NCBI RefSeq assembly: GCF_010668805.1
Contig: NZ_WUFT01000019.1
Coordinates: 1-64,000, forward strand
DNA from: Rhizobium phaseoli
Lineage (GTDB): Bacteria > Pseudomonadota > Alphaproteobacteria > Rhizobiales > Rhizobiaceae
Direction: 5' to 3'
DNA length: 64,000 nt
The translations under genes and the position numbers were made by a program. Under the pieces are notes generated by a model, which was not told the origin of the DNA, made no database searches, and was given only the letters and a program-made list of their open reading frames with translations. Shown here one piece after another: positions 34,449 through 44,396 of the stretch (within the stretch, counting starts at the first letter, position 1; each line of letters starts with the position of its first letter).

Positions 34449-34877
34449 TCAGTCTCGCTTGGGGCTTATCTGCAGCATGTATGGGAAATAGTTGCCGCCC
34501 CGTTTCTCTGGGTTCCAGCCAAGCCAGAGCTTGAGATAAAAGCCGAACAGCAGCGGCAGATCACGCTTTACAGTGAAGGCCGAGTCGATGTCTTCAACGC
34601 CGAGCAATTCGGATTGCCAGCCGTTGCAGGGATTTCGCCATGTCCAGCGAGTCCGCTGCCACCAGAGTTTGATGCCCTTGGCGGCAGGATCGAACCCAGC
34701 AACGCGCTGAGGAATATAGCCGTCCAGATCAGCGTTCAGCGTCGAGAACCATCGCCACCGACCAGGAAGAACTGGGCCGTGCTTCATTGACCAGGCCGCC
34801 AGGGGTGGTGACAGGAGATAAGCAAGCCCTACCAGCGCCAGGTTGGCCGGTAGATAGACAAGGTAGCGAATGATCAT
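34449..34877 (-). CDS. Phage protein with N-terminal membrane segment, common in rhizobial phages
   Basis: 142 residues. A hydrophobic start (YLVYLPANLALVGLAYLLSPPLAAW) precedes a Trp-rich region (KLWWQRTRWTWRNPCNGW) and a C-terminal part (FYLKLWLGWNPEKRGGNYFPYMLQ). The Trp-rich block matches uncharacterised phage membrane proteins. It overlaps the preceding gene by four bases. Function unknown. Confidence 0.6.
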   Translation of the reverse strand: MIIRYLVYLPANLALVGLAYLLSPPLAAWSMKHGPVLPGRWRWFSTLNADLDGYIPQRVAGFDPAAKGIKLWWQRTRWTWRNPCNGWQSELLGVEDIDSAFTVKRDLPLLFGFYLKLWLGWNPEKRGGNYFPYMLQISPKRD

Positions 34878-35230
34878 AGCTGGGACGCCGCGCTGAAGAA
34901 TTCATCGATTTGCTGAGCCGAGAAGCCCATGGCAGCAAAGCCGGCCACCATCATCGGACTGTCCTTCACGAACGTGCCGCTGTACTCAAACGCGTCCTGG
35001 ATCTCGCCATCCTGCTGCGCCACCCACACCTTGACCTGGTCAAGAAGGCCGGCCCGACGAAGCGTAACTCGAAACTGACGCGCCGAGACGGCCACCACAG
35101 GCAACGGCTTGTTGAGATACGCAACCACTGCCGCGTTGTCGGAAGCCAGCAGTTCGTCAGCATAACCTTCCTGAAGCTGTTCAAAGAGGCCGCAGATGTC
35201 GCCATCGGCGTTTCGCATCACATAAGGCAT
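34874..35230 (-). CDS. Tail-fibre-associated protein (putative)
   Basis: 118 residues. It begins with a beta-rich MPYVMRNADGDICGLFEQLQ start seen in fibre-associated phage proteins, then YLNKPLPVVAVSARQFRVTLR. The C-terminal part is helical (MMVAGFAAMGFSAQQIDEFF). It follows the fibre-like gene 35231-36373 directly, so a chaperone or fibre-assembly role is plausible but not shown. Confidence 0.5.
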   Translation of the reverse strand: MPYVMRNADGDICGLFEQLQEGYADELLASDNAAVVAYLNKPLPVVAVSARQFRVTLRRAGLLDQVKVWVAQQDGEIQDAFEYSGTFVKDSPMMVAGFAAMGFSAQQIDEFFSAASQL

Positions 35231-36373
35231 TTATCCATTCCTCTTGCAGGGGAAAAAGAAACCATCGTTCCAGACCCACAGGCCGCCGCTAGCGCCGGCC
35301 ACCTGCCGAACTTGTTTGCTTGTGTTTGTCCAAACATTCCCCGAGCCAACGGCATAGTTGCTGGCAACTTGGATTGCGCCGACGTTGCCGCCAGCTCCGC
35401 CCAGACCAGCAACAAGGGTTCCTTGTGCCGGGTCGTGAATGAGCGCCGACGCAGTAGTGGCTGAAGCTGAATAATAGAAACGTAGCTTTGCTTTGACCTT
35501 CACCCCGTTCGGCACGGTCAGCGCCAGTAATGCGGACGTGGCTGATATGGCTACGTTAGCGGCATCATTGACTGAGGTCGTAAACGTGTACTCATCTTGG
35601 GCGTTCATGATGAACTCCCGGATGTTCGAGCTGCCGTCGGTGAGCGCGACGCCGATCGGCGCCAATACATCGTAGCCGCTCAGAAGCGAGAGACTGACGC
35701 CGGTGACGGTTGCCGATGTCGAAAGCACGACCTCGCCGCTGCCGTCGGACTGCTTTCGCAGCGCGTAAACGAAGTATGTCGCTCCAGCCGCCTTCACCCC
35801 GGTATCGAGACCGCCAGCATTGCCGGCGACCCATGTGCCATTGATATTCTTTGTCAGCGTGCCGGCCGAAATTGCGACCTTGCTCAGCGCTTTGACCTTG
35901 AAAGCGGCGATGTCGAGATGCGTGAGCGGCGTCGACGCATTGGGAAGAACGAGGCCGCCCTGGACGAAATCGGGACCGAGCAGCGGGGCAAGCCAGGTGC
36001 TGAGATCGGTGAGTGCGAGGCTCTTCGTGTCGCCCGCCACGCTGTCCCAGATGCCCAGCTTATCGGCGCCCGTCGGCGCTGTCTTAGCCGTTGCGGCATT
36101 GATAGCGGTGCCGAGGCCGCTGAAGGTGATGGCGCCGGTCGCAGTGTCGAGCACCATGAGCAGTCGATCGCTGCCGCCGTCATACAGGTAGAGCTTCAGC
36201 TGGCCCGCCGTGGCAGTGGAGACCCAGCACGTCCCGGCTACAGCATAGGCTGGCCGAGAAGCGCCGGAATGGCCACTGAGGAGCGCCTTGAGGCTGTCGT
36301 CCATGCGTGACGCCATCAGGCTCGGAGTGGCCGGGCCTGTGGTAGGGACGCTAAAGGTTGTTGCTTGGCTCAT
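35231..36373 (-). CDS. Tail fibre-like protein
   Basis: 380 residues, beta-rich, with low-complexity Ala/Gly/Thr/Ser stretches. Segments such as LKLYLYDGGSDRLLMVLDTATGAITFSG and the C-terminal AGASGGLWVWNDGFFFPCK are typical of fibre or baseplate appendages. It overlaps the tip attachment gene by four bases. It likely sits at the tail tip and contributes to host contact. Confidence 0.65.
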   Translation of the reverse strand: MSQATTFSVPTTGPATPSLMASRMDDSLKALLSGHSGASRPAYAVAGTCWVSTATAGQLKLYLYDGGSDRLLMVLDTATGAITFSGLGTAINAATAKTAPTGADKLGIWDSVAGDTKSLALTDLSTWLAPLLGPDFVQGGLVLPNASTPLTHLDIAAFKVKALSKVAISAGTLTKNINGTWVAGNAGGLDTGVKAAGATYFVYALRKQSDGSGEVVLSTSATVTGVSLSLLSGYDVLAPIGVALTDGSSNIREFIMNAQDEYTFTTSVNDAANVAISATSALLALTVPNGVKVKAKLRFYYSASATTASALIHDPAQGTLVAGLGGAGGNVGAIQVASNYAVGSGNVWTNTSKQVRQVAGASGGLWVWNDGFFFPCKRNG

Positions 36374-39300
36374 TGGACGTATCCATACCCTTTCGCCACA
36401 TAGTCGAAGGTCCGCGCGACTGGCGTACCCGATGAGTTTCTAAATCTGATGGTGAAGCCCGAAGCGGTCTTTGCCGTTATCTCGGAGTAGTCGCCCGTCA
36501 GCATGTCCTGCCCGGCGATTGCTATCCCACTGAGCACATAGTAGGGCGGCGAGAAGTTGATCGTGCGCCCTAACGTCGACACCAACAGATCGTTCTCACC
36601 GATGATGCGGTCCGGCATGTCCACGGTTACGCCGAGCGCTTCGACCACCGGAGTGACATCGAACTGCAGAGACAGAAGCCGAGCACGGAACCGGTAGGCT
36701 CGAGCCGATACATCTGCTGTCGTAAGCTCCGCCCAGTCGCTCCATGTTGGCGATCCGGATGGATTATCGTTGGTCGAAGAGACCTCGACGCGCACGTTCC
36801 ACAAGGAATCGGACGCCAGGCCGAAATACTCCGACACGCCGAACCAGTCGGAACGCGTGAACAGATCGAGACTCGCGACTTCACCGAAGGCGCTGATGCT
36901 GGTCGAAACACGCGATGTGTAGACAGCGCCGAGGTCAACGATGTTCGCAAACTCGTATGTCCCTTCCGCCTGAAAGCCCCCGATCGACAGAAAGAAGTCG
37001 TCGACCGAAAACCAGTCGACGAGCTCGAAGACATCCGACGCCGTATCGAGCCGCAGTGCGCCGCTCGCTGCCACGACGTTGGTCTTGCTTCCCGTGAACC
37101 CGGGATCTTCTTGCAAAGCCTCGACAGCGTTGAAGGCGGTCAGTGGGTTGACCGTGCTAACCACCAGCGCCGCATTGTCCGACATCAGGCCGGCATAGTT
37201 CACCGCTTTGATCAGGTAGGTGCCGACCATCGCCGGAACCTGCGCCTGCGAGCCAACCACGTTGGTCCGCAGCTGCGATGCCGTCTGCCACGTCGCCCCC
37301 GCGACCGCCGGCGAGAACCGGATTTCGCTGTGAGAGAGTGCCTGATCGACCTGCAGCGTCCATTGCAGCATTGCCACGTCGCCGCTGATGGCGACCCGGA
37401 AGTCCTCGATATCCGCAGGATTGGAGGCGAAGATAGCGCAGATGAAGGACCCCGTCAGGAAGCCGGACAGCTCGCCGTTCGCGAAGACGGCACGGATGCG
37501 AACATCGTAGACGCCCGTCGCTAGATCCACGAGACGGATGGCCGGCGCGCTGACGCTCGACGTGGTGATCCATTGGCTGTCGCCATTCGCCCGGTACTGC
37601 ACGATATACGAGGCAGCAGCGCCAGCATCCGGCGCCTGCCAGGCCATGTCGATGGCTGATGTAGCCGGCGACGTGGTCCAGACAGTCTCGACATAGGAGA
37701 AGCCTGTCGGGGCCGAGGCGCGATAATCCGGAACCGGCGCAATCCCTGTCTCGAACTCCGGGATCGTGCCGGTGTCGGCAGTGAGGATCGCCGGAGCGTC
37801 GTCAACAAGCTCGATGCGAGCCGATAGATCCTGCCGCGCGGAAACGCTCTTGACGCGAAGCACGACGCTTTCGAAGCCGTTCTCGCCAAACAGAGCAAGA
37901 TCGCCAGTTGCCGGCAGCTCACCCGTGTCTGAAAACGCGAAGCTCCTGAACTCGCCATCGATGCCAGCGACTTGACGCACCAACGTCGAGCCGTCAGCCA
38001 GGCGGAACCGCATGGAATAGCTCTTGCCGGCCTCCATACGCAGCGTGTCATCGAGGACGACACCATCGGGCGACGAACTCACCGACCGCACCCTCGCCGA
38101 CCCAGACCCCCACAGAACGATGTCATGGTTGACGCGGACACGATCGCCGCGCGTGCAAACGAGGTTTTCGAAGTCGGTATCGAGAGAATAGGTCTCGCGC
38201 TGCAGCCGAAGCTGGGCAAGATGGTAACGCCCATGCTTCCAGATCAAGTCCTTATCGGTGACACCGGAAAAGTCGAGACCCTCGAACTTGGTTGCGTTGG
38301 CTTCAGTATAGCCGTCATCATAGACGACGCGCTCGTCGTTCAGGTAGCCGTTGTCACGGTTGATGAAGCTGACGCGGAAGCCGTGCGGCATGTCGACATA
38401 GGCGCGCGTGGACGAGAAGTTTGCCGAATTCCGGGGCGAGAAGTGCTGGACGATCGGCGAATCCGCGATATCCCAGACGACACCCCACCGCCCATCGCGA
38501 AACGATACGGCAGCGCGGCCGGCGGCAGCGATCTCGGTGAGCCGGTCATAAACCGACTTCTGATCGTTAGCCACGAGGTCGAAAGTGAATCCCTTTGCTT
38601 CGCAGTAATCGTGCCAATCCTGTAGGCTGACGAGGTCAATCGATGCGCCATCCACCGGACGAGCGTTCCCATTGCCCTGCAAAACCTGCCGAAAGTGATC
38701 GGCTGGATTGCGGGTAACCTGGCCGGAAGACCATGTCGTGCCATTCCATGCCCTGATCTTCGGGCTGGCAATGCAGTTGAGCGTGTTGACCGTGCCGTTG
38801 AGCTGGCCCGTCGCCCTGATCCGCATCGCGATCAGCGTCAGCGGCTTTGAGAAGCTGATGACCGGATCGTTGCGCCGGCCGCGTACGGCCGTCCAGTAGA
38901 CGGTCTCGGCAACATTGTCCTTGCCGCTATAGTCGGGCGAGGACTTGCTCAGCCGGACATCGTATTTGCCACGGGTGACAGCCTTGCTCAGCGTCCGCCG
39001 TATTGCCTGCGGCGAATTTGCCGTCAGATCAAAGGTGCCGAGTGCGATCCAAGTACTGGCGCTGGAGAGCTTGTACTGAACATCGACGGTGACCGTGTAG
39101 TTGACGCGGGAACCATCTTTTGCCTTCAGCCGATACACGCCATTTGGCGCGCCGACGTCCACCGAGATCTCGTCGACATTGTCTGCCGTAGTTCGCTGCA
39201 CCCATCCGGTAGGCCCGTCCAGCTCAACAGAGACATCCTCCTGGTAGACTGGCTTGGTATAGAGGGTAACAGGCGTGACGGTGTGGTCTTCGATGATCTC

Positions 39301-40011
39301 GTAGTCGACATCCTCGAATTTAGAGATTTCAGTCTCGGCGATCTTCAGATCAGAGACGGCAATCGGCCCATAGCCGACCACGAAGAGCATGCGCAGATAC
39401 TGGTCGTCGCCGACCAGCTCAGTGTATGCGCCAGCTGCGTACGGCGGGGAGATCCGGTGCGTGCCGAAGATTTCGGGGATTGCGCCGTATTGCGCAGCCT
39501 GGTTTTGCGCGCCGCCGATTGAATAGAGCGTTGTAGTGTTGGGCAGCGACGAAGGCTTCGCCACCGGGAACAGCGCGTTGATTGCCAGTGTGCCAGCAAG
39601 CGAAATGCCGGCTCCGATTAGGCCGGTGGCAAGCGCTCCCGCGGTGGTGCCAACCAAGCCCGGCAGCAATGCGCCCGCCAACCAAGGCGCAAATACAGCA
39701 GCTGCGAGAGCCACAACAAGGCCAGCAATCGCGCGAAGTGCGCCCTTCCCTGGCACCTTAACGATGTTGACGGAGACTCCTGGCTTGATGCGCACGCGCG
39801 GCCAGTTCTTCTGCTCGATGACGTGGCCGCCGATGGAGACATGCAGACGAACAGGCTTCAGATCACAAAAAGAGATGATTTCTTCGATCGACAGGCAGGC
39901 CGGGACTTCGAAATGCTCGCGCTCCTCACGGAGAGGCGAACGACGCAAATAGACGTCGACCATCTCACCAGGGGCAATGATCTGGGGCGTCACGCTTCGG
40001 GCTATCAACAT
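36370..40011 (-). CDS. Tail tip attachment protein (lambda J / host-specificity-like)
   Basis: A 1213-residue protein. Near residues 85-145 there is a Gly/Ala-rich hydrophobic stretch (AIAGLVVALAAAVFAPWLAGALL), as in J-type proteins. Then a TipJ hub region follows (GGAQNQAAQYGAIPEIFGTHRISPPYAA), and fibronectin type III-like units in the last third (SAIDMAWQAPDAGAAASYIVQYRANG). It forms the distal tail tip and central receptor-recognition protein of a siphovirus. ATG 40011 overlaps the NlpC/P60 gene by 47 bases. Confidence 0.88.
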   Translation of the reverse strand: MLIARSVTPQIIAPGEMVDVYLRRSPLREEREHFEVPACLSIEEIISFCDLKPVRLHVSIGGHVIEQKNWPRVRIKPGVSVNIVKVPGKGALRAIAGLVVALAAAVFAPWLAGALLPGLVGTTAGALATGLIGAGISLAGTLAINALFPVAKPSSLPNTTTLYSIGGAQNQAAQYGAIPEIFGTHRISPPYAAGAYTELVGDDQYLRMLFVVGYGPIAVSDLKIAETEISKFEDVDYEIIEDHTVTPVTLYTKPVYQEDVSVELDGPTGWVQRTTADNVDEISVDVGAPNGVYRLKAKDGSRVNYTVTVDVQYKLSSASTWIALGTFDLTANSPQAIRRTLSKAVTRGKYDVRLSKSSPDYSGKDNVAETVYWTAVRGRRNDPVISFSKPLTLIAMRIRATGQLNGTVNTLNCIASPKIRAWNGTTWSSGQVTRNPADHFRQVLQGNGNARPVDGASIDLVSLQDWHDYCEAKGFTFDLVANDQKSVYDRLTEIAAAGRAAVSFRDGRWGVVWDIADSPIVQHFSPRNSANFSSTRAYVDMPHGFRVSFINRDNGYLNDERVVYDDGYTEANATKFEGLDFSGVTDKDLIWKHGRYHLAQLRLQRETYSLDTDFENLVCTRGDRVRVNHDIVLWGSGSARVRSVSSSPDGVVLDDTLRMEAGKSYSMRFRLADGSTLVRQVAGIDGEFRSFAFSDTGELPATGDLALFGENGFESVVLRVKSVSARQDLSARIELVDDAPAILTADTGTIPEFETGIAPVPDYRASAPTGFSYVETVWTTSPATSAIDMAWQAPDAGAAASYIVQYRANGDSQWITTSSVSAPAIRLVDLATGVYDVRIRAVFANGELSGFLTGSFICAIFASNPADIEDFRVAISGDVAMLQWTLQVDQALSHSEIRFSPAVAGATWQTASQLRTNVVGSQAQVPAMVGTYLIKAVNYAGLMSDNAALVVSTVNPLTAFNAVEALQEDPGFTGSKTNVVAASGALRLDTASDVFELVDWFSVDDFFLSIGGFQAEGTYEFANIVDLGAVYTSRVSTSISAFGEVASLDLFTRSDWFGVSEYFGLASDSLWNVRVEVSSTNDNPSGSPTWSDWAELTTADVSARAYRFRARLLSLQFDVTPVVEALGVTVDMPDRIIGENDLLVSTLGRTINFSPPYYVLSGIAIAGQDMLTGDYSEITAKTASGFTIRFRNSSGTPVARTFDYVAKGYGYVQ

Positions 40012-40396
40012 GGATTGTCCTGTAGAACCCGGTGATCCGGTCGCGCCATCGCACGTCGGCCATCCGTTCAATTTGAGAGGGGTGCGGCCCTTCCGAGTGC
40101 AGCATGCGCCCGGCGCCTACGAATACCCCGACGTGGCTGTCGTGCCGTCCGGCGCGCATCAGGACGCAATCGCCCATGGCAGGAGTTTCGACTTTAACCC
40201 AATCGCGCTCGCGCTCCGCCTTCATCAGCGGCCCGATATCGCGGCGGTCAAACCGCCTTGCCTCCATCTCGGCGACATAAGTGGGCACCAGAATTCCAAG
40301 AACGTCGCGGTAGTAGAGGTAGAGGACGCCCCAGCAGTCCGCCCCGTCGTAGCCTCGGCCGTGCGGGACGTAGGGGATCCCGATAAAGCGCTCCAT
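39965..40396 (-). CDS. NlpC/P60-family tail assembly peptidase (lambda K-like)
   Basis: 143 residues. The catalytic triad candidates are Cys in GYDGADCWGV, His in HDSHVGVFVGAG and a following polar residue near MLHSEG. NlpC/P60 cysteine peptidases in tail tips cut peptide cross-links of peptidoglycan for DNA entry. The start overlaps the previous stop (ATGA). Confidence 0.85.
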   Translation of the reverse strand: MERFIGIPYVPHGRGYDGADCWGVLYLYYRDVLGILVPTYVAEMEARRFDRRDIGPLMKAERERDWVKVETPAMGDCVLMRAGRHDSHVGVFVGAGRMLHSEGPHPSQIERMADVRWRDRITGFYRTIHVDSPKRDAPDHCPW

Positions 40397-40899
40397 CAGA
40401 ACAGTCCTGGGAATGCGCCCGGCGTGAACTGGCCAGCTGGATGCGGCTCATTGATCAATGCATCGGCCACAAGCGTGGCCGTGATCGTATGATCTCCGAT
40501 CGTGACGTCGGACATCTGCAGCGCAGGCATGGTGATTTCGACGGTATCGAGATCAGATGCAAAGATGATCTCCATCATGACACTGGCTGGCGTAGCGAAG
40601 CTCCGCAGAACGGCAACGAGCGAGCGATCAATGTTGTCCATCGTCAGCTGCACACGCGGCGGGCTGTCGCCGCGATCATCCGGAAGCGTGAATTCAAACG
40701 GCAGGTATAGGTATTGCTCGCCGCGGCTATCCGTCCCGTAAACCAGCGGCTCCTCCGAGAGGCGCGTCGTGGCATCGCTGGACAAATAAATCGGCTCTTC
40801 AAGATCCTCGTGCGTGACCGTCAGCAGACAGATCGGCACCTCTCCGGTCTCTTGCGCGAAGGCCGCGCCAAGAAAGTTTGGCGAAACGTTGCGGCTCAT
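40396..40899 (-). CDS. DUF1833-family tail protein
   Basis: 167 residues. The YLSSDATTRLSEEPLVYGTDSRG region and a PPRVQLTMDNIDRSLVAVLRS helix match DUF1833, found between the tape measure and K-like genes in alphaproteobacterial phages. It is a minor tail/hub protein by analogy (position of lambda L). Start and stop overlap both neighbours by four bases. Confidence 0.8.
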   Translation of the reverse strand: MSRNVSPNFLGAAFAQETGEVPICLLTVTHEDLEEPIYLSSDATTRLSEEPLVYGTDSRGEQYLYLPFEFTLPDDRGDSPPRVQLTMDNIDRSLVAVLRSFATPASVMMEIIFASDLDTVEITMPALQMSDVTIGDHTITATLVADALINEPHPAGQFTPGAFPGLF

Positions 40900-41246
40900 G
40901 GCAGCACCTCAAGCGCGAATGAAACCTGCCATGAGTTGCCATCAAGCGATGCCTTCGGCGGCTCCTTGATGCGGACAAGCAACTCTGCGCCGCCGAGCCT
41001 ATCGGGGAACCAGAACGCCTGCGCGCCGTCGCTAATGACATCGGAAATAAAACTGAGGAAGGAACGATACTGACCATAGGTCATGATCATGGTGCCGTTT
41101 TGGTCCCAGACGTTGGATGTGGTGCGCCGACGGGCCTTTGCAGGCCCGATCGACGTTTCAGAATATATGACGTTATTGGGCCGCGTTTCCTGGTAGGAGG
41201 AAAGTGTGAAGCCCTTCGGCAGATCATTTGGCCAGAAAGCTGTCAT
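40896..41246 (-). CDS. Minor tail protein (lambda M-like position)
   Basis: 116 residues. The N-terminal FWPNDLPKGFTLSSYQE and the middle DQNGTMIMTYGQYRSFLSFISD are typical of minor tail proteins following the tape measure. Length and position match gpM-like proteins. Coupled to both neighbours by four-base overlaps. Confidence 0.7.
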   Translation of the reverse strand: MTAFWPNDLPKGFTLSSYQETRPNNVIYSETSIGPAKARRRTTSNVWDQNGTMIMTYGQYRSFLSFISDVISDGAQAFWFPDRLGGAELLVRIKEPPKASLDGNSWQVSFALEVLP

Positions 41247-44200
41247 CGTCTCGCCAATCCACTTTGAAGGCCAAATTGCGACTGCACCGCCCCGCGGGAC
41301 CGTGAGCCTGGCGTTGACATCTTGTCGGCAACCATATCGTCGATGACCATCTCAATTGTCTGACCAGAACTCGTATTTCGCTTTGTCTGCGAAACCTTGG
41401 AGCCGTTGTTGTTGATGATCTTGACCTCGACGTTTGCTCCCGATGCGGATGCACGCCCCGATGGCGACAGTGTCGGCGCGACGAGTCCGCCCCTCGCCAA
41501 GTGAGCAACGGTTCCGGAGTTGATGGCATCCAAGAGCCGGCGATGCCTTCTCGTGGATGCTGCGTTGATGACGTACTCACCGTTGGAGAGCATCGCCGGA
41601 ACGCTATCGCTCGTCGGGCCACCTGGGCCAGTTACGTGGCCGCCATCGGCAAAGAGGCCGATGCCACCGCTTGCGGCAAGCTGGCCAGATCCGGCGAATG
41701 GAGTTCCCATTAGGAACTTCAGCCACCCGCCCCCACCGCTACCGCCGCCGCTACCAAAGGAGGCAAGCCCATTGCTCAACTGCCCGAGACCATTGCCAAA
41801 CTGACCAAGGCCGCGTGTAGTGTCGCTGGTCTGTCCAGCGAGCTTGTTGAGCGCGTCAGCCGCCGTCTTCGAGGACTGAACCTCAAAGTGCATGGCATCT
41901 TTCTTGGAATTCCAATCGCCACCCCACGCCAGGCCGTTTTGTGCAGCGAGAGCACTTACACTGGACGGCATGTCGGTAACGAGACGCCTGCCCATCGGGT
42001 TGGTGCCAGGATTGATGTCGATGGCATCGCCGAACGCGTGGTTCGACAGCTTGTTTGTCCCAGCAATGTTCCGGAAGTTGTAGCCGCCCAACGACTTTAT
42101 CTTGTAGCCGACGCCCTCTAGACCATCGATCAGCCCCTGAAAGTTTGCAGCAAACTGCTTATTGACACTGGCAACCAAACCGTTGCTCGTCGACACCTGA
42201 GCAAGATCGATGCCTGTCTTGGTGGAACCGGCTGGTATAGCGGCCAGCGGGGTGCGAGTGACAGCAGTTACCGGAGCCTTGCCGCTTACCGCTCCCGTTA
42301 CGGCTGTGGAAATCGCACCACTGATGCCGTTCGCCGCGCCGCCGCCCTGCCCCGTTACGCTCCCGATGATCCCGTTGATGATCTGATCAAAGAGTTTGTC
42401 CCAGAGCTTTGATACTTGGTTCAGAATCGCATTCTGGATGGCGTCCGCAAATGCCTTGCCGATATCACCGCCATTGTTCAGCAGTGCGTTCTTGAAATCG
42501 CTCGCGAACGAGTGGAGGTCGTCACGTAGTTCGCCGGTTTTAATCGACTGCCTGATCTGGCCGGCTTCTTGGCTGTTCAGATCTTCCGGCAGGCCGTACT
42601 GGCGGAGTGTCGTGGTGACTTTCTGGTCTTCTTTCGACAGCGAGTCATATCGCATGTCGTTGAGCAGATCCTGCGAGAGCTTCGCCTTTGAGAGCGTCTC
42701 CGAATACTGCTTATAAAGATCAACCTTCTTCTGGATCTCGGCGCGCTGCGCGTCCGAAAGCGAGCGACCCTTGTCTTCCGCCTGCTGAAACAGATCCAGC
42801 GCGAAGCGAGCCGCATCTGCCTCAACGCCATATTTGCCTAGAAGGCCGATTTCCTGCTTGACCTGGCCGATGCGGTCATCGGCCGCTTTCTGCAAGTCTC
42901 GATAAGCGTTAGCCGCCTTGGTGGCGGCTGTCTCGGCGGTTTTTGCAGCCTTTTCTGCGCCAGGGAGACCCTCAAGCTCAATGTTTGGACGCCGCTCCGG
43001 CGTCGGCCCAATTTCCGGCGTCATAAAGCCGGGGTTTTTTATACTGTCGTCACCCGGCTGGGCATTTGTTTCTAACTTGCCGGTCTGGGGGTTGAAACTC
43101 CGCCACGTGGACACCGGCAGGTTTCTTGACGCGGCATCATTGACCTTCCCGACGCTTCCGGCGGCCGTTAGAGCGCTGGCTGAAAGCTTGTCAAAGATGT
43201 CCTTGAATTCGGAGATCGCAGGGATGCCGGTGCTTTTCAGAGCGGCGGCAAGGGCATCTTGAACTCTTTGGACATCTGCCGTCTCAACCTTCCCATCGCG
43301 GGCAGCATCGGCAAATTTCTTAAATGCGGTCTCAACGCCCTTGATGATCTCAGGGTCTTCGCCAGCCAGACGTAGGTCGGCAACGAAAGCTGCGACTGAA
43401 ATACGGGTATCCTCGACTTCCTTTCGGACGTTCTCGAGGGTTTTCGTATTGATGATGGTCGCACCCTCTTTGAGGTCTGCGGCATCCTTAGCGCGGGCGA
43501 GCTCATTGGCGTATTCGCGCAGGGCCGGGATTACGTCACCCCATCGCGCCGCAAGATCCTGAATAAGTTGAGCCTGCTCCTTGAGCTTCTCGGCGCTTTG
43601 ATCGCCGCCCGTTGCGACAGATTGGAAGTATTGGATCGCAGCTGCACCGCCGGCTATCAGCCCGATCGTCACCAGGGAGACGGGGCTAATCAAGCTAGTA
43701 AAAGCTGCGGCCAGCCCGCCGATAACCTGCTTGCCGTTCCCCATCGTCGCGAGGACCGACGAAAGCTGAGTACCCTGCTGCAGAGCGATCTGCAGCGGGT
43801 TCATGCCCATCGCCGAGGTTACGGCAATATCTTGGAACTGCGCTGCGATATTCGCGGTCTGGAATCCGCCGCCATTACGTTGTGATGGCGTAGCCGCTAA
43901 AGCGGCATTGCGCCCCTTGATCGCGGCCGTCGATGCCAGCGCGGCCTGCCGTTCCCGGCTGATGGCCGTGGCCATTTCATTGGCAGAAATTGCACCAAGC
44001 GCGTGCGCCTGCTTGATGTCAGCAACGGCGGTCTTGTACTGGTTGATAGTGGCAAATAGCGGCGAATAGCGAGCCCGAAGCCTTTCAAGCTCCTTGCCCT
44101 GATCCGCAAGCGCGCCGGTCCATTCCTTTGACGCCGCCTTGCCGATACCAACCATACCGTTGATGCGATTTTGCAGAGTCGACGAAACAGAGCTGTCGAT

Positions 44201-44341
44201 CGACTTGCCGACGGCGGTAAACTGCTTCTGAACACTGCCAGCCAGCGTGCCGAGATCCTGCTCGATGCGCTTGATGCTGCGGCGGAGTGTGGCCTGGTCG
44301 GTCGAGATACTGATAATCAGATCGTCGGTATTGTCAGCCAT
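41243..44341 (-). CDS. Tape measure protein with embedded M15 peptidase-like domain
   Basis: 1032 residues. The N-terminal part has the tape-measure pattern (DDLIISISTDQATLRRSIKRIEQ), with hydrophobic helices near 210-240 (LISPVSLVTIGLIAGGAAA), long coiled coils (about 260-620) and Gly-rich linkers. Residues about 735-820 read as an M15/VanY-type D,L- or D,D-peptidase: KLSNHAFGDAIDINPG (Zn-ligand SxHxxGxAxD) and KKDAMHFEVQ. It sets tail length and may digest peptidoglycan at entry. The C-terminal end has the usual GPGGPTSDSVPAMLSNGEYV block. Confidence 0.9.
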   Translation of the reverse strand: MADNTDDLIISISTDQATLRRSIKRIEQDLGTLAGSVQKQFTAVGKSIDSSVSSTLQNRINGMVGIGKAASKEWTGALADQGKELERLRARYSPLFATINQYKTAVADIKQAHALGAISANEMATAISRERQAALASTAAIKGRNAALAATPSQRNGGGFQTANIAAQFQDIAVTSAMGMNPLQIALQQGTQLSSVLATMGNGKQVIGGLAAAFTSLISPVSLVTIGLIAGGAAAIQYFQSVATGGDQSAEKLKEQAQLIQDLAARWGDVIPALREYANELARAKDAADLKEGATIINTKTLENVRKEVEDTRISVAAFVADLRLAGEDPEIIKGVETAFKKFADAARDGKVETADVQRVQDALAAALKSTGIPAISEFKDIFDKLSASALTAAGSVGKVNDAASRNLPVSTWRSFNPQTGKLETNAQPGDDSIKNPGFMTPEIGPTPERRPNIELEGLPGAEKAAKTAETAATKAANAYRDLQKAADDRIGQVKQEIGLLGKYGVEADAARFALDLFQQAEDKGRSLSDAQRAEIQKKVDLYKQYSETLSKAKLSQDLLNDMRYDSLSKEDQKVTTTLRQYGLPEDLNSQEAGQIRQSIKTGELRDDLHSFASDFKNALLNNGGDIGKAFADAIQNAILNQVSKLWDKLFDQIINGIIGSVTGQGGGAANGISGAISTAVTGAVSGKAPVTAVTRTPLAAIPAGSTKTGIDLAQVSTSNGLVASVNKQFAANFQGLIDGLEGVGYKIKSLGGYNFRNIAGTNKLSNHAFGDAIDINPGTNPMGRRLVTDMPSSVSALAAQNGLAWGGDWNSKKDAMHFEVQSSKTAADALNKLAGQTSDTTRGLGQFGNGLGQLSNGLASFGSGGGSGGGGWLKFLMGTPFAGSGQLAASGGIGLFADGGHVTGPGGPTSDSVPAMLSNGEYVINAASTRRHRRLLDAINSGTVAHLARGGLVAPTLSPSGRASASGANVEVKIINNNGSKVSQTKRNTSSGQTIEMVIDDMVADKMSTPGSRSRGAVQSQFGLQSGLARR

Positions 44342-44396
44342 GCTGCGCGCATCCTAGAATTGAAAAAGCCCGCGCTTGGCGGGCCTGGGGGATTGA

